Numbered from the stretch's first letter, positions 46,840 to 56,438 are shown. The stretch: DNA of 64,000 bases from Clostridium sp. MSJ-8 (GCF_018918325.1 NZ_JAHLQH010000043.1:1-64000), one strand, 5' to 3'. The notes: a model not told the origin generated them from the sequence alone. Numbers and translations: made by a program.

Positions 46840-47991
46840 TTAACTATTATCACGCTTTAATATACATCTCATTAATGTAGGATTAGAATCAGCTAATTTA
46901 GCATATCCCTTAGCTTCTTCCAATTCTACAATATCAAAACCTCCAAGATGTAATACTTTTTCTTTAAACTTGTCTACATTTATAAACCTTCTATAATGAT
47001 TGTTATAAATATATTCATTATCCCCAATCTTCTTACCTTTACCATATATATCATCATTAATTGTTCTTGCTTCTATAAAAAAGTATCCATTATCTTTTAA
47101 TGATTCTTTTACATTTAACAATAACTCTGTTTCTTGTTTTTCATTAATAGTATATAAGGTAAATCTACTATATATATAATCATATTGTTGTTGAAAAATA
47201 TTTTTAGAACTTACAAAATCATCACATATAAATAATGAATTACTATCAACTATTTCATTATTTAATTTATTAATAACATAGTCTGATGAATCTACACCAA
47301 CAACATTTAAATTATTATTTATAAAGAATTTACTATCTCTCCCATTACCACACCCCAAATCAAGTAATATTTTATTTGGGGTTATATAAGACATTATATA
47401 TTTTGCAAAACTTGTTGGATCCACAATTGTATTAAAACTTTTTTCATAAAATCCATTCCAATAATCTATATTATTAATAATTGATGCTTCTCTATATTGA
47501 TAATTCAAAATAATATCCATACATTCTTTTACAGAATATCTTCCATCATTATTAATAATAATATCAGGATTCTTTGGAAATTCCACTTCAACATCAATCC
47601 CCACAACATTGCTTTTATTATCAGAATATAAGCCTTTTTTATTTCTCTTTAACAATACTTCTATATCTACATCTAAAAAAACTTCTATATATTTGTCTAT
47701 ATTATTACGATTCCATTCTCTTATTTCATCAAACATTGCAATAGTACATATTACTACATTAATCCCTTGGTCTACTAACATTTTGCAAATATTAGAATAC
47801 ACTCTTGCACGTTTTTTTCTATCTTCATATGAATATCCTGATATTTCTTTTGAAATATTTTTCAATATATCCCCATCTAAAATTACTGTATTAGATTTTT
47901 TCTTTTTTATTTCATAATATAACATATTACCTATAGTTGTTTTTCCAGAACCAGCCAAACCTGTTATCCAATATAATATACCCTTTTCCAA
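46840..47991 (-). CDS. APS-kinase-like kinase fused to a SAM-dependent methyltransferase
   Basis: The N-terminal 170 residues are an adenylylsulfate-kinase (CysC) fold: ILYWITGLAGSGKTTIGNML is the P-loop, followed by VILDGDILKN and RVYSNICKMLVDQGINVVIC. The C-terminal 215 residues are a class I methyltransferase (KILLDLGCGNGRDSKFFINN, GVDSSDYV, FICDDFV). I place the start at TTG 47991 because TAGGAGTAGAGAG lies just upstream; the frame is open to 48051. No sulfate-assimilation genes are nearby. CysC-like kinases also act on surface-glycan precursors (Campylobacter capsule), so a kinase-plus-methylation role in glycan decoration is inferred. Confidence 0.78.
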   Translation of the reverse strand: MEKGILYWITGLAGSGKTTIGNMLYYEIKKKKSNTVILDGDILKNISKEISGYSYEDRKKRARVYSNICKMLVDQGINVVICTIAMFDEIREWNRNNIDKYIEVFLDVDIEVLLKRNKKGLYSDNKSNVVGIDVEVEFPKNPDIIINNDGRYSVKECMDIILNYQYREASIINNIDYWNGFYEKSFNTIVDPTSFAKYIMSYITPNKILLDLGCGNGRDSKFFINNNLNVVGVDSSDYVINKLNNEIVDSNSLFICDDFVSSKNIFQQQYDYIYSRFTLYTINEKQETELLLNVKESLKDNGYFFIEARTINDDIYGKGKKIGDNEYIYNNHYRRFINVDKFKEKVLHLGGFDIVELEEAKGYAKLADSNPTLMRCILKRDNS

Positions 47992-48075
47992 ATTCTCTCT
48001 ACTCCTATTAACATAATAAATTTTTAGTACTATAAAAAATATAAAACGCACTTAAATATACATATATTTAATCTA

Positions 48076-49353
48076 TTATTTAAAACAAATATCAAAATAG
48101 CATTGTATAGCTTCATCAAAATTCATAGGAATATCAAATATTCTATTATTTAAGTAATAAAGCTTATTATTAAATTCATTAGGCAATCCTAAATGTTTTA
48201 TTACAGATGGATAAACTACTTCACACATATGATTATAAGGATATTTATCTAGCCATTGCTCTATATAATCTTCCTTTATAAAGCTTTTATCCTTTATTCC
48301 TATATACTCTAATATCCTAATTGAATATTCCTTAACAACAGATGCCTTAGGATGATATGGACAATAAAATAATGCCTGTTTTTTATAATTTTTTAATATA
48401 TAATCCGAAATATGTACATCACATTGTTTTTCTAACAATTCTAATCGATTAAATTCTTCTTTTTCAAAATTATTAATAAACTCTTTACTATAAAAATCTT
48501 CTTTTTTTATAATATTTAAAAATTCATTAACATCTCCATTCTTATTCTCTCTTAAATATTTGATTATATTTTTATCACGACATTGTATTCCTTCCCAATC
48601 AAAATCATTGTACCCACAAAAAACCTCATTACCATCTTGAGGAAAATATCCATTAAATTTCATATTCATTATTTTAATTATTGTATAATTTTCTTTATTA
48701 TTTAGTGATAATTTCTTTATTATGTTATTAAATGAATATTCTTTTCCAAAATAATTTTCTTCTCTTATAATTTGAGTAATAAGTAAATTACACTCTTTCC
48801 ATAATAAATTATCATTTATAACTTGTTTTAAATTTTGTGTATCCCAAATTGGAGGAATTGTAATGATAATATATTTTTCTGCAAATTCTACATTATTTAT
48901 CAAAAACCTTCTTATTCCATCAGCTTGACAATTTCCATATATAATCACACCTTTTAAACTTTTCTTCATTTTTTTTATAATTAATTCTAGTGCATCTATA
49001 TTATTATTTACTATATTTTTCAGCCTAATATAATCTATATGATTATATTCTAAACACCAATAAGGAATATAATCATAATAAATATTTTTATTACTAGCTA
49101 TTAATTGATTTGCTATTTCTTTTTCATATTTATCGGTTGAGATTATAATTAGAGCATTAATATTTTTATTATATTCAAGAAACTCTTTGTAACTGTAAAC
49201 TTTTATTCCATATATATATTTATCTTTCTCTTTTAAGTTATTATCTATAAAGGCTACTACATCATATTTTTTTCTAAATTTATAATAAGTCTTAATGCCT
49301 ATAATCCCACAACCAAATATAGCTATTTTAATTTTATTATTATATAAAAACAT
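48076..49353 (-). CDS. Rossmann-like module fused to a WcbI-like polysaccharide biosynthesis domain
   Basis: Residues 1-115 form a nucleotide-binding module (KIAIFGCGIIGIKTYYKFRK, VVAFIDNN, ALIIISTDKYEKEI). A WcbI-type domain begins at about residue 135 with GVIIYGNCQADGIRRFLI, the GNCQ motif of capsule-biosynthesis WcbI proteins, and runs to the end. WcbI binds CoA and is suspected to be an acyltransferase. Total length 425 against about 300 for WcbI alone reflects the added module. It probably acylates a glycan; acceptor unknown. Confidence 0.75.
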   Translation of the reverse strand: MFLYNNKIKIAIFGCGIIGIKTYYKFRKKYDVVAFIDNNLKEKDKYIYGIKVYSYKEFLEYNKNINALIIISTDKYEKEIANQLIASNKNIYYDYIPYWCLEYNHIDYIRLKNIVNNNIDALELIIKKMKKSLKGVIIYGNCQADGIRRFLINNVEFAEKYIIITIPPIWDTQNLKQVINDNLLWKECNLLITQIIREENYFGKEYSFNNIIKKLSLNNKENYTIIKIMNMKFNGYFPQDGNEVFCGYNDFDWEGIQCRDKNIIKYLRENKNGDVNEFLNIIKKEDFYSKEFINNFEKEEFNRLELLEKQCDVHISDYILKNYKKQALFYCPYHPKASVVKEYSIRILEYIGIKDKSFIKEDYIEQWLDKYPYNHMCEVVYPSVIKHLGLPNEFNNKLYYLNNRIFDIPMNFDEAIQCYFDICFK

Positions 49354-49389
49354 ATCTTTCTCCTTAATTAATAACTAGATTTAATATAC

Positions 49390-50436
49390 CTATACTATAA
49401 TTTCCTTGCTTCCTATAGGTGGATCATAAGACACTTTTCGAACAATATCTTGTTCATTTTTTAAAATTTCTTTCAATTCATTACTACTTAATTTAACCCA
49501 ACTTTTCATTTTTTTATATTGCTCATTTTTTATTATATTTTCATCGAAAACTGGAGCCAACTGTAAATATCTTTTTGCACTTATCATTTCATCTGCTTTT
49601 AACATTTTTAATGTATACCTTAAACACATTGAACCTAACTTCTTTATGGCTTCATTATATCTCTCAATTACATTCTTATATTTAAACTCATTTCCTAATT
49701 TTAAAAAATAATTTATTATTTGATAATGTTCAAAAATTCCAAATAAATTTATTTCAGAAACATTAGTCTCATTTCCACTATGAATTCTATAATTACAAAG
49801 AGGTTCTTTTATATATCCAATATCAGAAAAACATGAGAATAAAAAGTTCTGACACCAATCTCCTGCTACTTGTAAACTTAACATAAAAGGATCTGTTTTA
49901 TTAAATATACTCCTCCTACATACTACTTGAGATGGTACTGCTATTCCTGACATCATAAAAACAGAAGCTTGTGCTTCTCCATCAATAATACAAGATTTAT
50001 TATAAAATGGTGGCTGCTCATATACCTTGCCAAATTCATCAACTTCATTCCTATGAGTCATAACCATTCCAACATTTTGATTATCAATTAATATTCTCAT
50101 ACATTTTTCTATGAATGTAGGTTCTAAATAATCATCTGATGATAAATACATCATATAATCTCCTTCACAGTCTCGTGCACACTTACAACTATTCTTAAAG
50201 CTTCCTACATTGTATTTATTCCTCGATACTGAATAAAATATTCCTCTCTCTTTAAATTTAGGTATATAAGATAATGCTACTTCATATGAATTGTCTAAAG
50301 AATTATTATCTCTAAAAATAACTTCATAATTCTCATATGTTTGATTTAAAACACTATCTAAACACTGTTTTAAATAACATCCATAATTATAATTTGGAAT
50401 TAATATACTTACTAAAGGCATTTTATTACTCATCAT
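49390..50436 (-). CDS. GT2 family glycosyltransferase (paralogue of the gene at 43908)
   Basis: Family 2 glycosyltransferase with SILIPNYNYGCYLKQCLDSV, FRDNNSLDNS and YLSSDDYLEP (DD motif). The sequence and length follow the 43908 product throughout, including the helical C-terminus (VIERYNEAIKKLGSMCLRYT). The two are paralogues within one island. Adjacent ATGs at 50436 and 50433 are both possible after AGAGGTGG. Substrate unknown. Confidence 0.88.
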   Translation of the reverse strand: MMSNKMPLVSILIPNYNYGCYLKQCLDSVLNQTYENYEVIFRDNNSLDNSYEVALSYIPKFKERGIFYSVSRNKYNVGSFKNSCKCARDCEGDYMMYLSSDDYLEPTFIEKCMRILIDNQNVGMVMTHRNEVDEFGKVYEQPPFYNKSCIIDGEAQASVFMMSGIAVPSQVVCRRSIFNKTDPFMLSLQVAGDWCQNFLFSCFSDIGYIKEPLCNYRIHSGNETNVSEINLFGIFEHYQIINYFLKLGNEFKYKNVIERYNEAIKKLGSMCLRYTLKMLKADEMISAKRYLQLAPVFDENIIKNEQYKKMKSWVKLSSNELKEILKNEQDIVRKVSYDPPIGSKEIIV

Positions 50437-50459
50437 TCCACCTCTTATTATATTTCTTT

Positions 50460-51752
50460 CTATAATTGTTTTTTAAAATCAATATATCCTTGTTCAGCTG
50501 CCTTAGCTGTTTTTCCTTGTGCCTGACAATGGCCACAAACTTCATAATATGGCTTATCAATAAATTCAATTATCTTATTTTTTAATTCTTTAGAATCTTT
50601 ATATTGATCAAATTCAATATAATCTTCCTTATAATCAGCTATTCCTAAATTATAAACTGCTGCAGCAAAATCGCACGGATGTAATTTTCCATTTTTTATC
50701 ATCATACATCTTGGATTATGAGTACAATTTTGTTTTTTATTAATAAGTTGTTCTTTTGTCATGTTCTTATTATATAATGTTGATGGAACTATCCATTCAG
50801 GCATAGGTACTCCTACTGTATACGCTATTCCACTATCTTTTACCTTTTCAATACTTTGATGCATTATCCCCCTTAACTTTTCTGATATACTTGGTTCATA
50901 ATTTGAAAAACTAACATTAACTCGCTTGTCATTTAAGTATTCTAATTGCTCATTTTTTATTGGAAATGTACCTGAAGTTGCAATACAAATTAGCCCAATA
51001 TTCTTTTTACTTAATAATTTTTTCACAATCAATGCTAAATCAGGATGCATAAATGGCTCTCCCCCCATAACTGTAACTGATCCAACACTATCAATAGCAT
51101 CAAAAAATTCATCTATATCTTTTTCAATTCTACTTAATGGAATATTTATTCTATCTTTAACTGGATATTCGTTCATATATGATGTACAACACTTACACTT
51201 TAAACTACATCTCTGATTGATTGTAAGGGTTACATGAAAAATAGAAAAATGATTTTCTTTTAAATTGTTATTTTTTACAATATTGTCTAGTCTTTCACAA
51301 AACATTGCTCTACAACACATACTTCCTTGACATACCTTTGAATCAATTCCTGTCTTATTATCAAACTCACATACTATGCCTTCATATAAATAATCTCCTC
51401 TTAGAACATACTTATACCCTTTGCTATCTAATTCAAATAATAATTGTCCTCTAATTACATTATTTCCAATGCAAAAAATAACTAATGTATTCTCTAAATC
51501 ATCAGTTGTAAATGGCATTATTGTATCAATTCCATTTACTTTACTAATCTCATTACATCTTAAATCCCAATAATTTTCAATATTAACTCCTAAATCAATC
51601 AATTTTTTTCCTACTGCTTTACCTAAAAAACTCGCTCCCCAAATTACTACATGAGAAAATGTATTAATGTATTCTATAACCTCAGCAATTTCATTTTTTT
51701 CTAATTTTCTTCCCGAATGAGCCATTTTATAAAATTCTTCTCTATTAAACAT
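50460..51752 (-). CDS. Radical SAM protein with N-terminal Rossmann-like module (paralogue of 51766 gene)
   Basis: The N-terminal module reads HVVIWGASFLGKAVGKKLID then NYWDLRCNEISKVNG and LVIFCIGNNVIRGQLLFELD. A Cys-rich linker (CQGSMCCRAMFCERLD) follows. The radical SAM core has the 4Fe-4S motif CSLKCKCC and GGEPFMHPDL. A SPASM-like C-terminus has Cys at CTHNPRC, HPCDF and CGHCQAQG. The enzyme would generate a 5'-deoxyadenosyl radical to modify a sugar or peptide. Start is ATG 51752, preceded by AAGGTGG; the longer frame to 51854 runs into the upstream gene and lacks an SD. Confidence 0.85.
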   Translation of the reverse strand: MFNREEFYKMAHSGRKLEKNEIAEVIEYINTFSHVVIWGASFLGKAVGKKLIDLGVNIENYWDLRCNEISKVNGIDTIMPFTTDDLENTLVIFCIGNNVIRGQLLFELDSKGYKYVLRGDYLYEGIVCEFDNKTGIDSKVCQGSMCCRAMFCERLDNIVKNNNLKENHFSIFHVTLTINQRCSLKCKCCTSYMNEYPVKDRINIPLSRIEKDIDEFFDAIDSVGSVTVMGGEPFMHPDLALIVKKLLSKKNIGLICIATSGTFPIKNEQLEYLNDKRVNVSFSNYEPSISEKLRGIMHQSIEKVKDSGIAYTVGVPMPEWIVPSTLYNKNMTKEQLINKKQNCTHNPRCMMIKNGKLHPCDFAAAVYNLGIADYKEDYIEFDQYKDSKELKNKIIEFIDKPYYEVCGHCQAQGKTAKAAEQGYIDFKKQL

Positions 51753-51765
51753 ATAATCATCCACC

Positions 51766-53034
51766 TTATTTTTTATTAACAAAATCAAAAAATCCCTGTT
51801 CTCCTGCCATAACTGTACTTCCACCACCATCACCACAATGGCGACATGAATCATAATATTCTTGATTCATAAATTTCTCTATATCTTCTTTTAAATTTTG
51901 GCTATTAAGATTAACATAATCATTTTTATAATCAGCAATTCCAATCTCATGTAACGATGCACTAAATAGACAAGGATATAACCTACCATTTACAACTTGC
52001 ATACATCTAATTGGAATCCTACAATTTTGCTTCTTTCTCTTCATAACTTCAATTGAATAATTCTTACTCCATAATGTAGGTGGTATAGTCCATTCTGGTA
52101 CTTTAACACCTACAGTATGTTGAACATTATATTTTTTCATAAGTTCTATATTCTTGTAGTAAATATCTAATTTTTCCTTAGGTAACGCATCATAATACCC
52201 TGAAAATGCAACATTTACTCTTTCATTTGCTAATTTTTTTATTTTTTTTTCATCTATTTTAAATATTCCATTCGTTGCAATTATTACTATTCCAAAATTC
52301 TTTTCTAAAAGTTTCTTTACTATTTGGTCAATATCCTTATGTAGAAATGGCTCTCCACCTTGTATTGTTATCGATCCTACAGAATCAACAACACTAAAAA
52401 TATTATCTATATCATTACTAATTTGTTCATATGTAAAAAACTTTCTTTTAGCATTATCATAACTATTCATATATGCAACACAGTATTTGCACTTTAAACT
52501 ACAATGTGTTGTTATCATAAAAGTCAAATTAGGAATATATAATCCACCTTTGTCATTTTTATTTTTTATAATGTTATGTAATCTATCGCAGAACATACTT
52601 CTACATTCCATTGTTTGACTACAAACATTCGCTTTTATTCCAATTTCATTATTAAAAGGGCAACAAATACCTTTGTATAAATCTTCACCTAATAAAATAT
52701 TTTTATATCCATTAGAATTTAATCTTCTAATTAATTGTGCTCTAATTGCAGTATTGCCTATACATAAAATAATTAAAGTATTCTCATTATTATCATTACT
52801 AAAAGGAGCTATAACTTCAACATTATTTACTTGTTTAATTTCATCATAACGTAAATCCCAATAATATAATATTTTCACTCCTTTTTCTAATAATTTTTTA
52901 CCAATAGCTTTTCCTTGAAAACTTGCTCCCCACAATATAACTTTTTCATAGGATTTAATATAATTTATTATTTCTGTATCATCAACACATCTTCCAGTAG
53001 AAGCTTCTTCATAAAATTTATTTAAATCACACAT
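51766..53034 (-). CDS. Radical SAM protein with N-terminal Rossmann-like module
   Basis: Same architecture as the following paralogue. Module at residues 30-120 (KVILWGASFQGKAIGKKLLE, LIILCIGNTAIRAQLIRRLN), Cys-rich linker CSQTMECRSMFCDRL (138-152), core 4Fe-4S motif CSLKCKYC (Cys 178, 182, 185), GGEPFLHKD, and a SPASM-like C-terminus with CRIPIRC, YPCLF and CRHCGDGGG. The AGGAGAGG SD fits the ATG at 53034. The many extra Cys residues imply at least one auxiliary Fe-S cluster. The substrate is unknown; a nucleotide-sugar or glycan fits the neighbourhood. Confidence 0.85.
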   Translation of the reverse strand: MCDLNKFYEEASTGRCVDDTEIINYIKSYEKVILWGASFQGKAIGKKLLEKGVKILYYWDLRYDEIKQVNNVEVIAPFSNDNNENTLIILCIGNTAIRAQLIRRLNSNGYKNILLGEDLYKGICCPFNNEIGIKANVCSQTMECRSMFCDRLHNIIKNKNDKGGLYIPNLTFMITTHCSLKCKYCVAYMNSYDNAKRKFFTYEQISNDIDNIFSVVDSVGSITIQGGEPFLHKDIDQIVKKLLEKNFGIVIIATNGIFKIDEKKIKKLANERVNVAFSGYYDALPKEKLDIYYKNIELMKKYNVQHTVGVKVPEWTIPPTLWSKNYSIEVMKRKKQNCRIPIRCMQVVNGRLYPCLFSASLHEIGIADYKNDYVNLNSQNLKEDIEKFMNQEYYDSCRHCGDGGGSTVMAGEQGFFDFVNKK

Positions 53035-53057
53035 TCTTTTCCTCTCCTACAACTTTA

Positions 53058-53150
53058 TTAATAAAAATAACAATCTGTATCCCAAATATTTTTACCATGA
53101 TGCCTTAATGCTATTTTATATTTTCCTTCTGATAAATTATAAAATAAATG
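53058..53150 (-). pseudogene. 3' remnant of an FkbM-type methyltransferase gene
   Basis: About 30 codons survive, with YKIALRHHGKNIWDTDCYFY before the stop. These align with the C-termini of the intact FkbM genes at 56439 (YKLYLRHHTAVVWDTDCYAI) and 60260 (YKVAVRHHANYWVSETVCYC). A stop codon lies immediately upstream and the remainder of the gene is absent. Together with the broken epimerase next to it, this is the remains of a second epimerase-FkbM pair. Between them, at 53166-53273, is a short unidentified tail ending DYCYVVKCMMN. Confidence 0.75.
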
Positions 53151-53259
53151 TTATTTTTTTATCTTTTAATTCATCATGCACTTAACTACATAACAATAAT
53201 CTGAAACAAGTGAATCTACAGCATTAGCTCTTGCATCACTTCTAGAATAGTCAAATTTT

Positions 53260-53695
53260 TTATTTGCAATTCTTTATATATTGCATTTCATTATTTATCC
53301 CCTCTAAAAAATTAGTTTTGTTAACATAGCTTAAATTCTTTAATTTTTCTATATTGGCATTAAGCAAAAATGTCTTATTAATATTTGTACTCTTTACTCC
53401 AAATTTTAAATCTGCTTCAGAATTTATAAAATTTCTAACTGTCATAACATAATCTTTTAATAATCTAGATTCACCTGAAGCTATATTATATATTCCATTT
53501 GTATCAGCATCTTCACCTAATATTCTTAATGCATTAACACAATCATCTATATACATAAAATCCCACATATTTTCACATGGTGATAATTCCAGAACATTAC
53601 CTTATTTCAATATTTTTATCAAATAAGACATTAATGTTCCTTCATTTTCACCAGGTCCATATACACTATATATTCTTGTTCTTGGCCATACAAAT
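53260..53695 (-). pseudogene. Broken duplicate of the NAD-dependent epimerase gene
   Basis: The 3' part still encodes 102 residues (MWDFMYIDDCVNALRILGED to the stop) homologous to the C-terminal third of the intact epimerase at 57572-58453. Bases 53513-53695 differ from 57810-57986 by only four substitutions and a 6-base insertion. One substitution turns a Glu codon into TAA. The N-terminal Rossmann half is missing. The remaining 3' portion is much more diverged from the intact gene, so the near-identical block was probably copied recently by recombination. Confidence 0.85.
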
Positions 53696-53724
53696 TAAAC
53701 ATTTTCTTCATCCCTTTTTTATTA

Positions 53725-54960
53725 TTATTTAAACATAGAATAAATATCATTGATACTAATTATATTATTTAATTTCAATTCATCTAATTCTATTCTTAAT
53801 TTTGAATCATCTTTAATATGTGTTATTATTAGCAAATTATCATAGTTAATTAATTCTTTCGGTGAAATGCATATTTTCCCTCTAATCTCTTTTCCCCACA
53901 TATCCTCTGCATTATCAGAAAAAATAATATTGTCAAAAGCTTCATTCCACCTTTGATTATAGAAGTTATCCCAAAATAGCTTTCCAAGTCCAAAAATGCA
54001 TATATATTTTGCATTTGATAATTTTGACAAAATACTCTTCTGCTCATTATTCAAATTTAAGCATCTATTATTCTTATAATCGGATAACATCTTTTTTAAT
54101 TGATATGCAGGAATCATTGATTTATTCCTTGCAGCTATACATTGTCTGCATAATATATTACTTTCTTCACATTTCATTCCTTTTAATACATCTTGATAAG
54201 CTTTACCTCTTAATATTTCATCTGCAGTCATTTCAACAATATTACCCAATACATGTTGCATTCCATAATCCATACAACATAATATTACAGTACCATCTGG
54301 TAAAATTTCTGGTGCCCAATTTCCTAAACCTGCATTAGTCCCCACCATACATACTATTTCTCCATTTGAATAAACTTCTTCACCTTCACTTAAATTTCCT
54401 GCTCTATTGTTCATTGTTTTACCAACAAAAAGGTTTGTATCAATTATATTTTTTACATCTGGATGAATATTCCCATGGCATGAATAATTAGTAATACTAA
54501 ACATCTGTTGAAATTTAGAAACTATCTCTAAATATTTATCTGTAATTATAAATTTCGAATTTCCTTTATCATCAGGAATATGTAATGTAATTTCATCAAA
54601 TTTTACATCTTTCAAATATTCTAAATCTTCTATTGACGCTCCAATTAATGTAGTCAAGAGTGATATCCTATACCCATTTTCAAATGCATATTTTATCATT
54701 CTAGCACAATTAGGATTATGAAATACTTCACACATACCCGAAAAACAAATTGTACCGCCTCGTTTTACCTGAGTTAAAATTCTTTTAAAAACCTCCATAC
54801 TCATTATAGAATCTAGTTTTTTATTATCACTAAAATATCTATTTAATAATTTTTTTTGTGGACAAAATCTACAATTCAGCTTACATCCCATTGCCAACGT
54901 AACTTCTACCGAATTAAACTTTTTATTATTATCATATTCATATCGCATATATTTACTCAA
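53725..54960 (-). CDS. Radical SAM/SPASM protein with C-terminal Rossmann-like module
   Basis: The 4Fe-4S radical SAM motif CKLNCRFC is at Cys 26, 30, 33 after VEVTLAMG, followed by GGTICFSGMCEVFHNP. A SPASM-like region (residues about 205-275) has VILCCMDYG, CEESNILCRQC and further Cys. The last 95 residues form a Rossmann-like module (KYICIFGLGKLFWDNFYNQR, DNIIFSDNAEDMWGKEI), reversed in order relative to the other two radical SAM genes. The frame opens with TTG at 54960, with GAAGGG close upstream; ATG 54948 is an alternative start. Function unknown. Confidence 0.83.
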   Translation of the reverse strand: MSKYMRYEYDNNKKFNSVEVTLAMGCKLNCRFCPQKKLLNRYFSDNKKLDSIMSMEVFKRILTQVKRGGTICFSGMCEVFHNPNCARMIKYAFENGYRISLLTTLIGASIEDLEYLKDVKFDEITLHIPDDKGNSKFIITDKYLEIVSKFQQMFSITNYSCHGNIHPDVKNIIDTNLFVGKTMNNRAGNLSEGEEVYSNGEIVCMVGTNAGLGNWAPEILPDGTVILCCMDYGMQHVLGNIVEMTADEILRGKAYQDVLKGMKCEESNILCRQCIAARNKSMIPAYQLKKMLSDYKNNRCLNLNNEQKSILSKLSNAKYICIFGLGKLFWDNFYNQRWNEAFDNIIFSDNAEDMWGKEIRGKICISPKELINYDNLLIITHIKDDSKLRIELDELKLNNIISINDIYSMFK

Positions 54961-54992
54961 ACCCTTCTACTTTTTATATCTTTTCTATAACT

Positions 54993-55585
54993 CTAAAATC
55001 CGTGTAAAAAATAATTTGGTACTGAAGTACCTGATAAATGCAAATCCATTGAGTTATTCAACTTATCTAAAAAGAATAATTCTTTTCCTTCTTATAAATT
55101 AAATTCTTTCATTAAATAATTACCAATTCTAGCCCCTGCTCCTTGATAATATTTTTCACTAGTAACTACTACCACCAAATTTTCTCTCTTAATATTTTTT
55201 ATGATATCAGGTCTTTGTACAACATAATTTTGAATAGTATTAAAATCCAACTTGAATTATCCCATATGTCATTAACATTTTTCTGTTGTTTATTAACATC
55301 ACTATCTACTACATAAAATTGCTTCACTCTCTTTAAACAATTATGATATCTTTTAATTGCCCAATGACATTTATCGCCAGCCCCATAAAAAATTAAAGTC
55401 ATATCTTCAAAGTTCTTTTTTGTTATCATTTCAAATATACTTCTTTCAGTTTTCCATGCATCTTTAATCCATTGAGCTTTTTGTATTTCACTTATATATG
55501 ATGCTTTCATCCCACTATAATATATTTGATTTTCTGTTCTTTTATAATATTCACTTAATTTGCAAAGATTTTTATATTTATTCAT
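54993..55585 (-). pseudogene. Frameshifted Rossmann-like module protein
   Basis: The intact frame 55199-55585 encodes LIFYGAGDKCHWAIKRYHNC then QFYVVDSDVNKQQKN. It goes out of frame near 55240. The other frame continues with DIIKNIKRENLVVVVTSEKY and GAGARIGNYLMKEFNL, then a stop and further recognisable residues down to 54993. Restored, the protein would be about 195 residues and consist almost wholly of the module found fused to other enzymes in this island. At least one frameshift and one nonsense mutation are present. Confidence 0.75.
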
Positions 55586-55600
55586 AGTTGTTGTTAAACG

Positions 55601-56425
55601 TTATATTACATAATTTATTGCTTTTTCTTTTAACCATTCAATATCTGGTACATTAGGATTCCAATAAATACTATCAAATTCTTCAGGCTTATATACTTTA
55701 ATAATTCTATCTAAGCCTGAAAATCTGCACACTTCAACTAAACCTGTATCACATTGGTGGGCTAACACAACAGGAACCTCCATAGCTATACATGGAAGTG
55801 CAACATGTAGCCTTCTTGTAACAACTAATTTTGCATTTTCTTTTATTTCTTTCATTATATCTTTATACAACTTTTTACCATACAATTCATTTTCTAAACA
55901 ATACCCTGGCTTAACCATCTTTCGATATGGTGCTGGAATCTCTATATATCCATCTTTAAAAATATTATTCTCTATAATTATGTTACTAAATCTTTAGGTG
56001 GATCATATAAATAAACCCTTCCATCTATTAGCTCTGATTTACGTCTTTTATATCCAATACTCATATATGCTTCTACACCTTGAGCTCTCATTAATTGCAT
56101 TGTATATAAATCTCTACACCAAATAGATTCATAACAACTATATTTTTCTATTTCTTGAGCAATTTTTTCATCTCCAGTAAATCCCCCCTATAAATACAGA
56201 TATTATTTGAGAAGAAAACAGTAAAATTTTTCGATTAATAGTTGAATTAATGGCACATGCCATTGGTAAAACAACATATTCACCCATATAATCATTTAAA
56301 TGATACGCTTCAATTTCTTCTTTAGGAATTTTCATTCTTTTATATGCTTGTCTTAGTCCTTCCACCTGTACGTAATTTCCAATATTTTGCATATAATTTA
56401 AAAACTTTACCATACCATACTTCAT
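55601..56425 (-). pseudogene. Broken polysaccharide pyruvyl transferase family gene
   Basis: The N-terminal piece (56168-56425) encodes LNYMQNIGNYVQVEGLRQAY, a middle piece in another frame encodes FTGDEKIAQEIEKYSCYESI and MRAQGVEAYMSIGYKRR, and the C-terminal piece (55601-55918) has VVTRRLHVALPCIAMEVPVV, the family's conserved SRLH-like block. At least two frameshifts and a stop codon separate them. The intact enzyme would attach pyruvyl ketals or related groups to a polysaccharide. Confidence 0.8.
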
Positions 56426-56438
56426 TTTTTAACTCCTA

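Noticed and set aside
41827-47991. Assignment of a full Campylobacter-type O-methyl phosphoramidate pathway
   Set aside because: Only the CysC-like kinase is a reasonable parallel. The nucleotidyltransferase is CitC-like, not the Cj1416 type, and no glutamine kinase or amidohydrolase homologue was seen.
53850-54047. Minus-strand 65-codon frame inside the radical SAM gene at 53725
   Set aside because: It lies in another frame of a well-supported gene and has no recognisable features.
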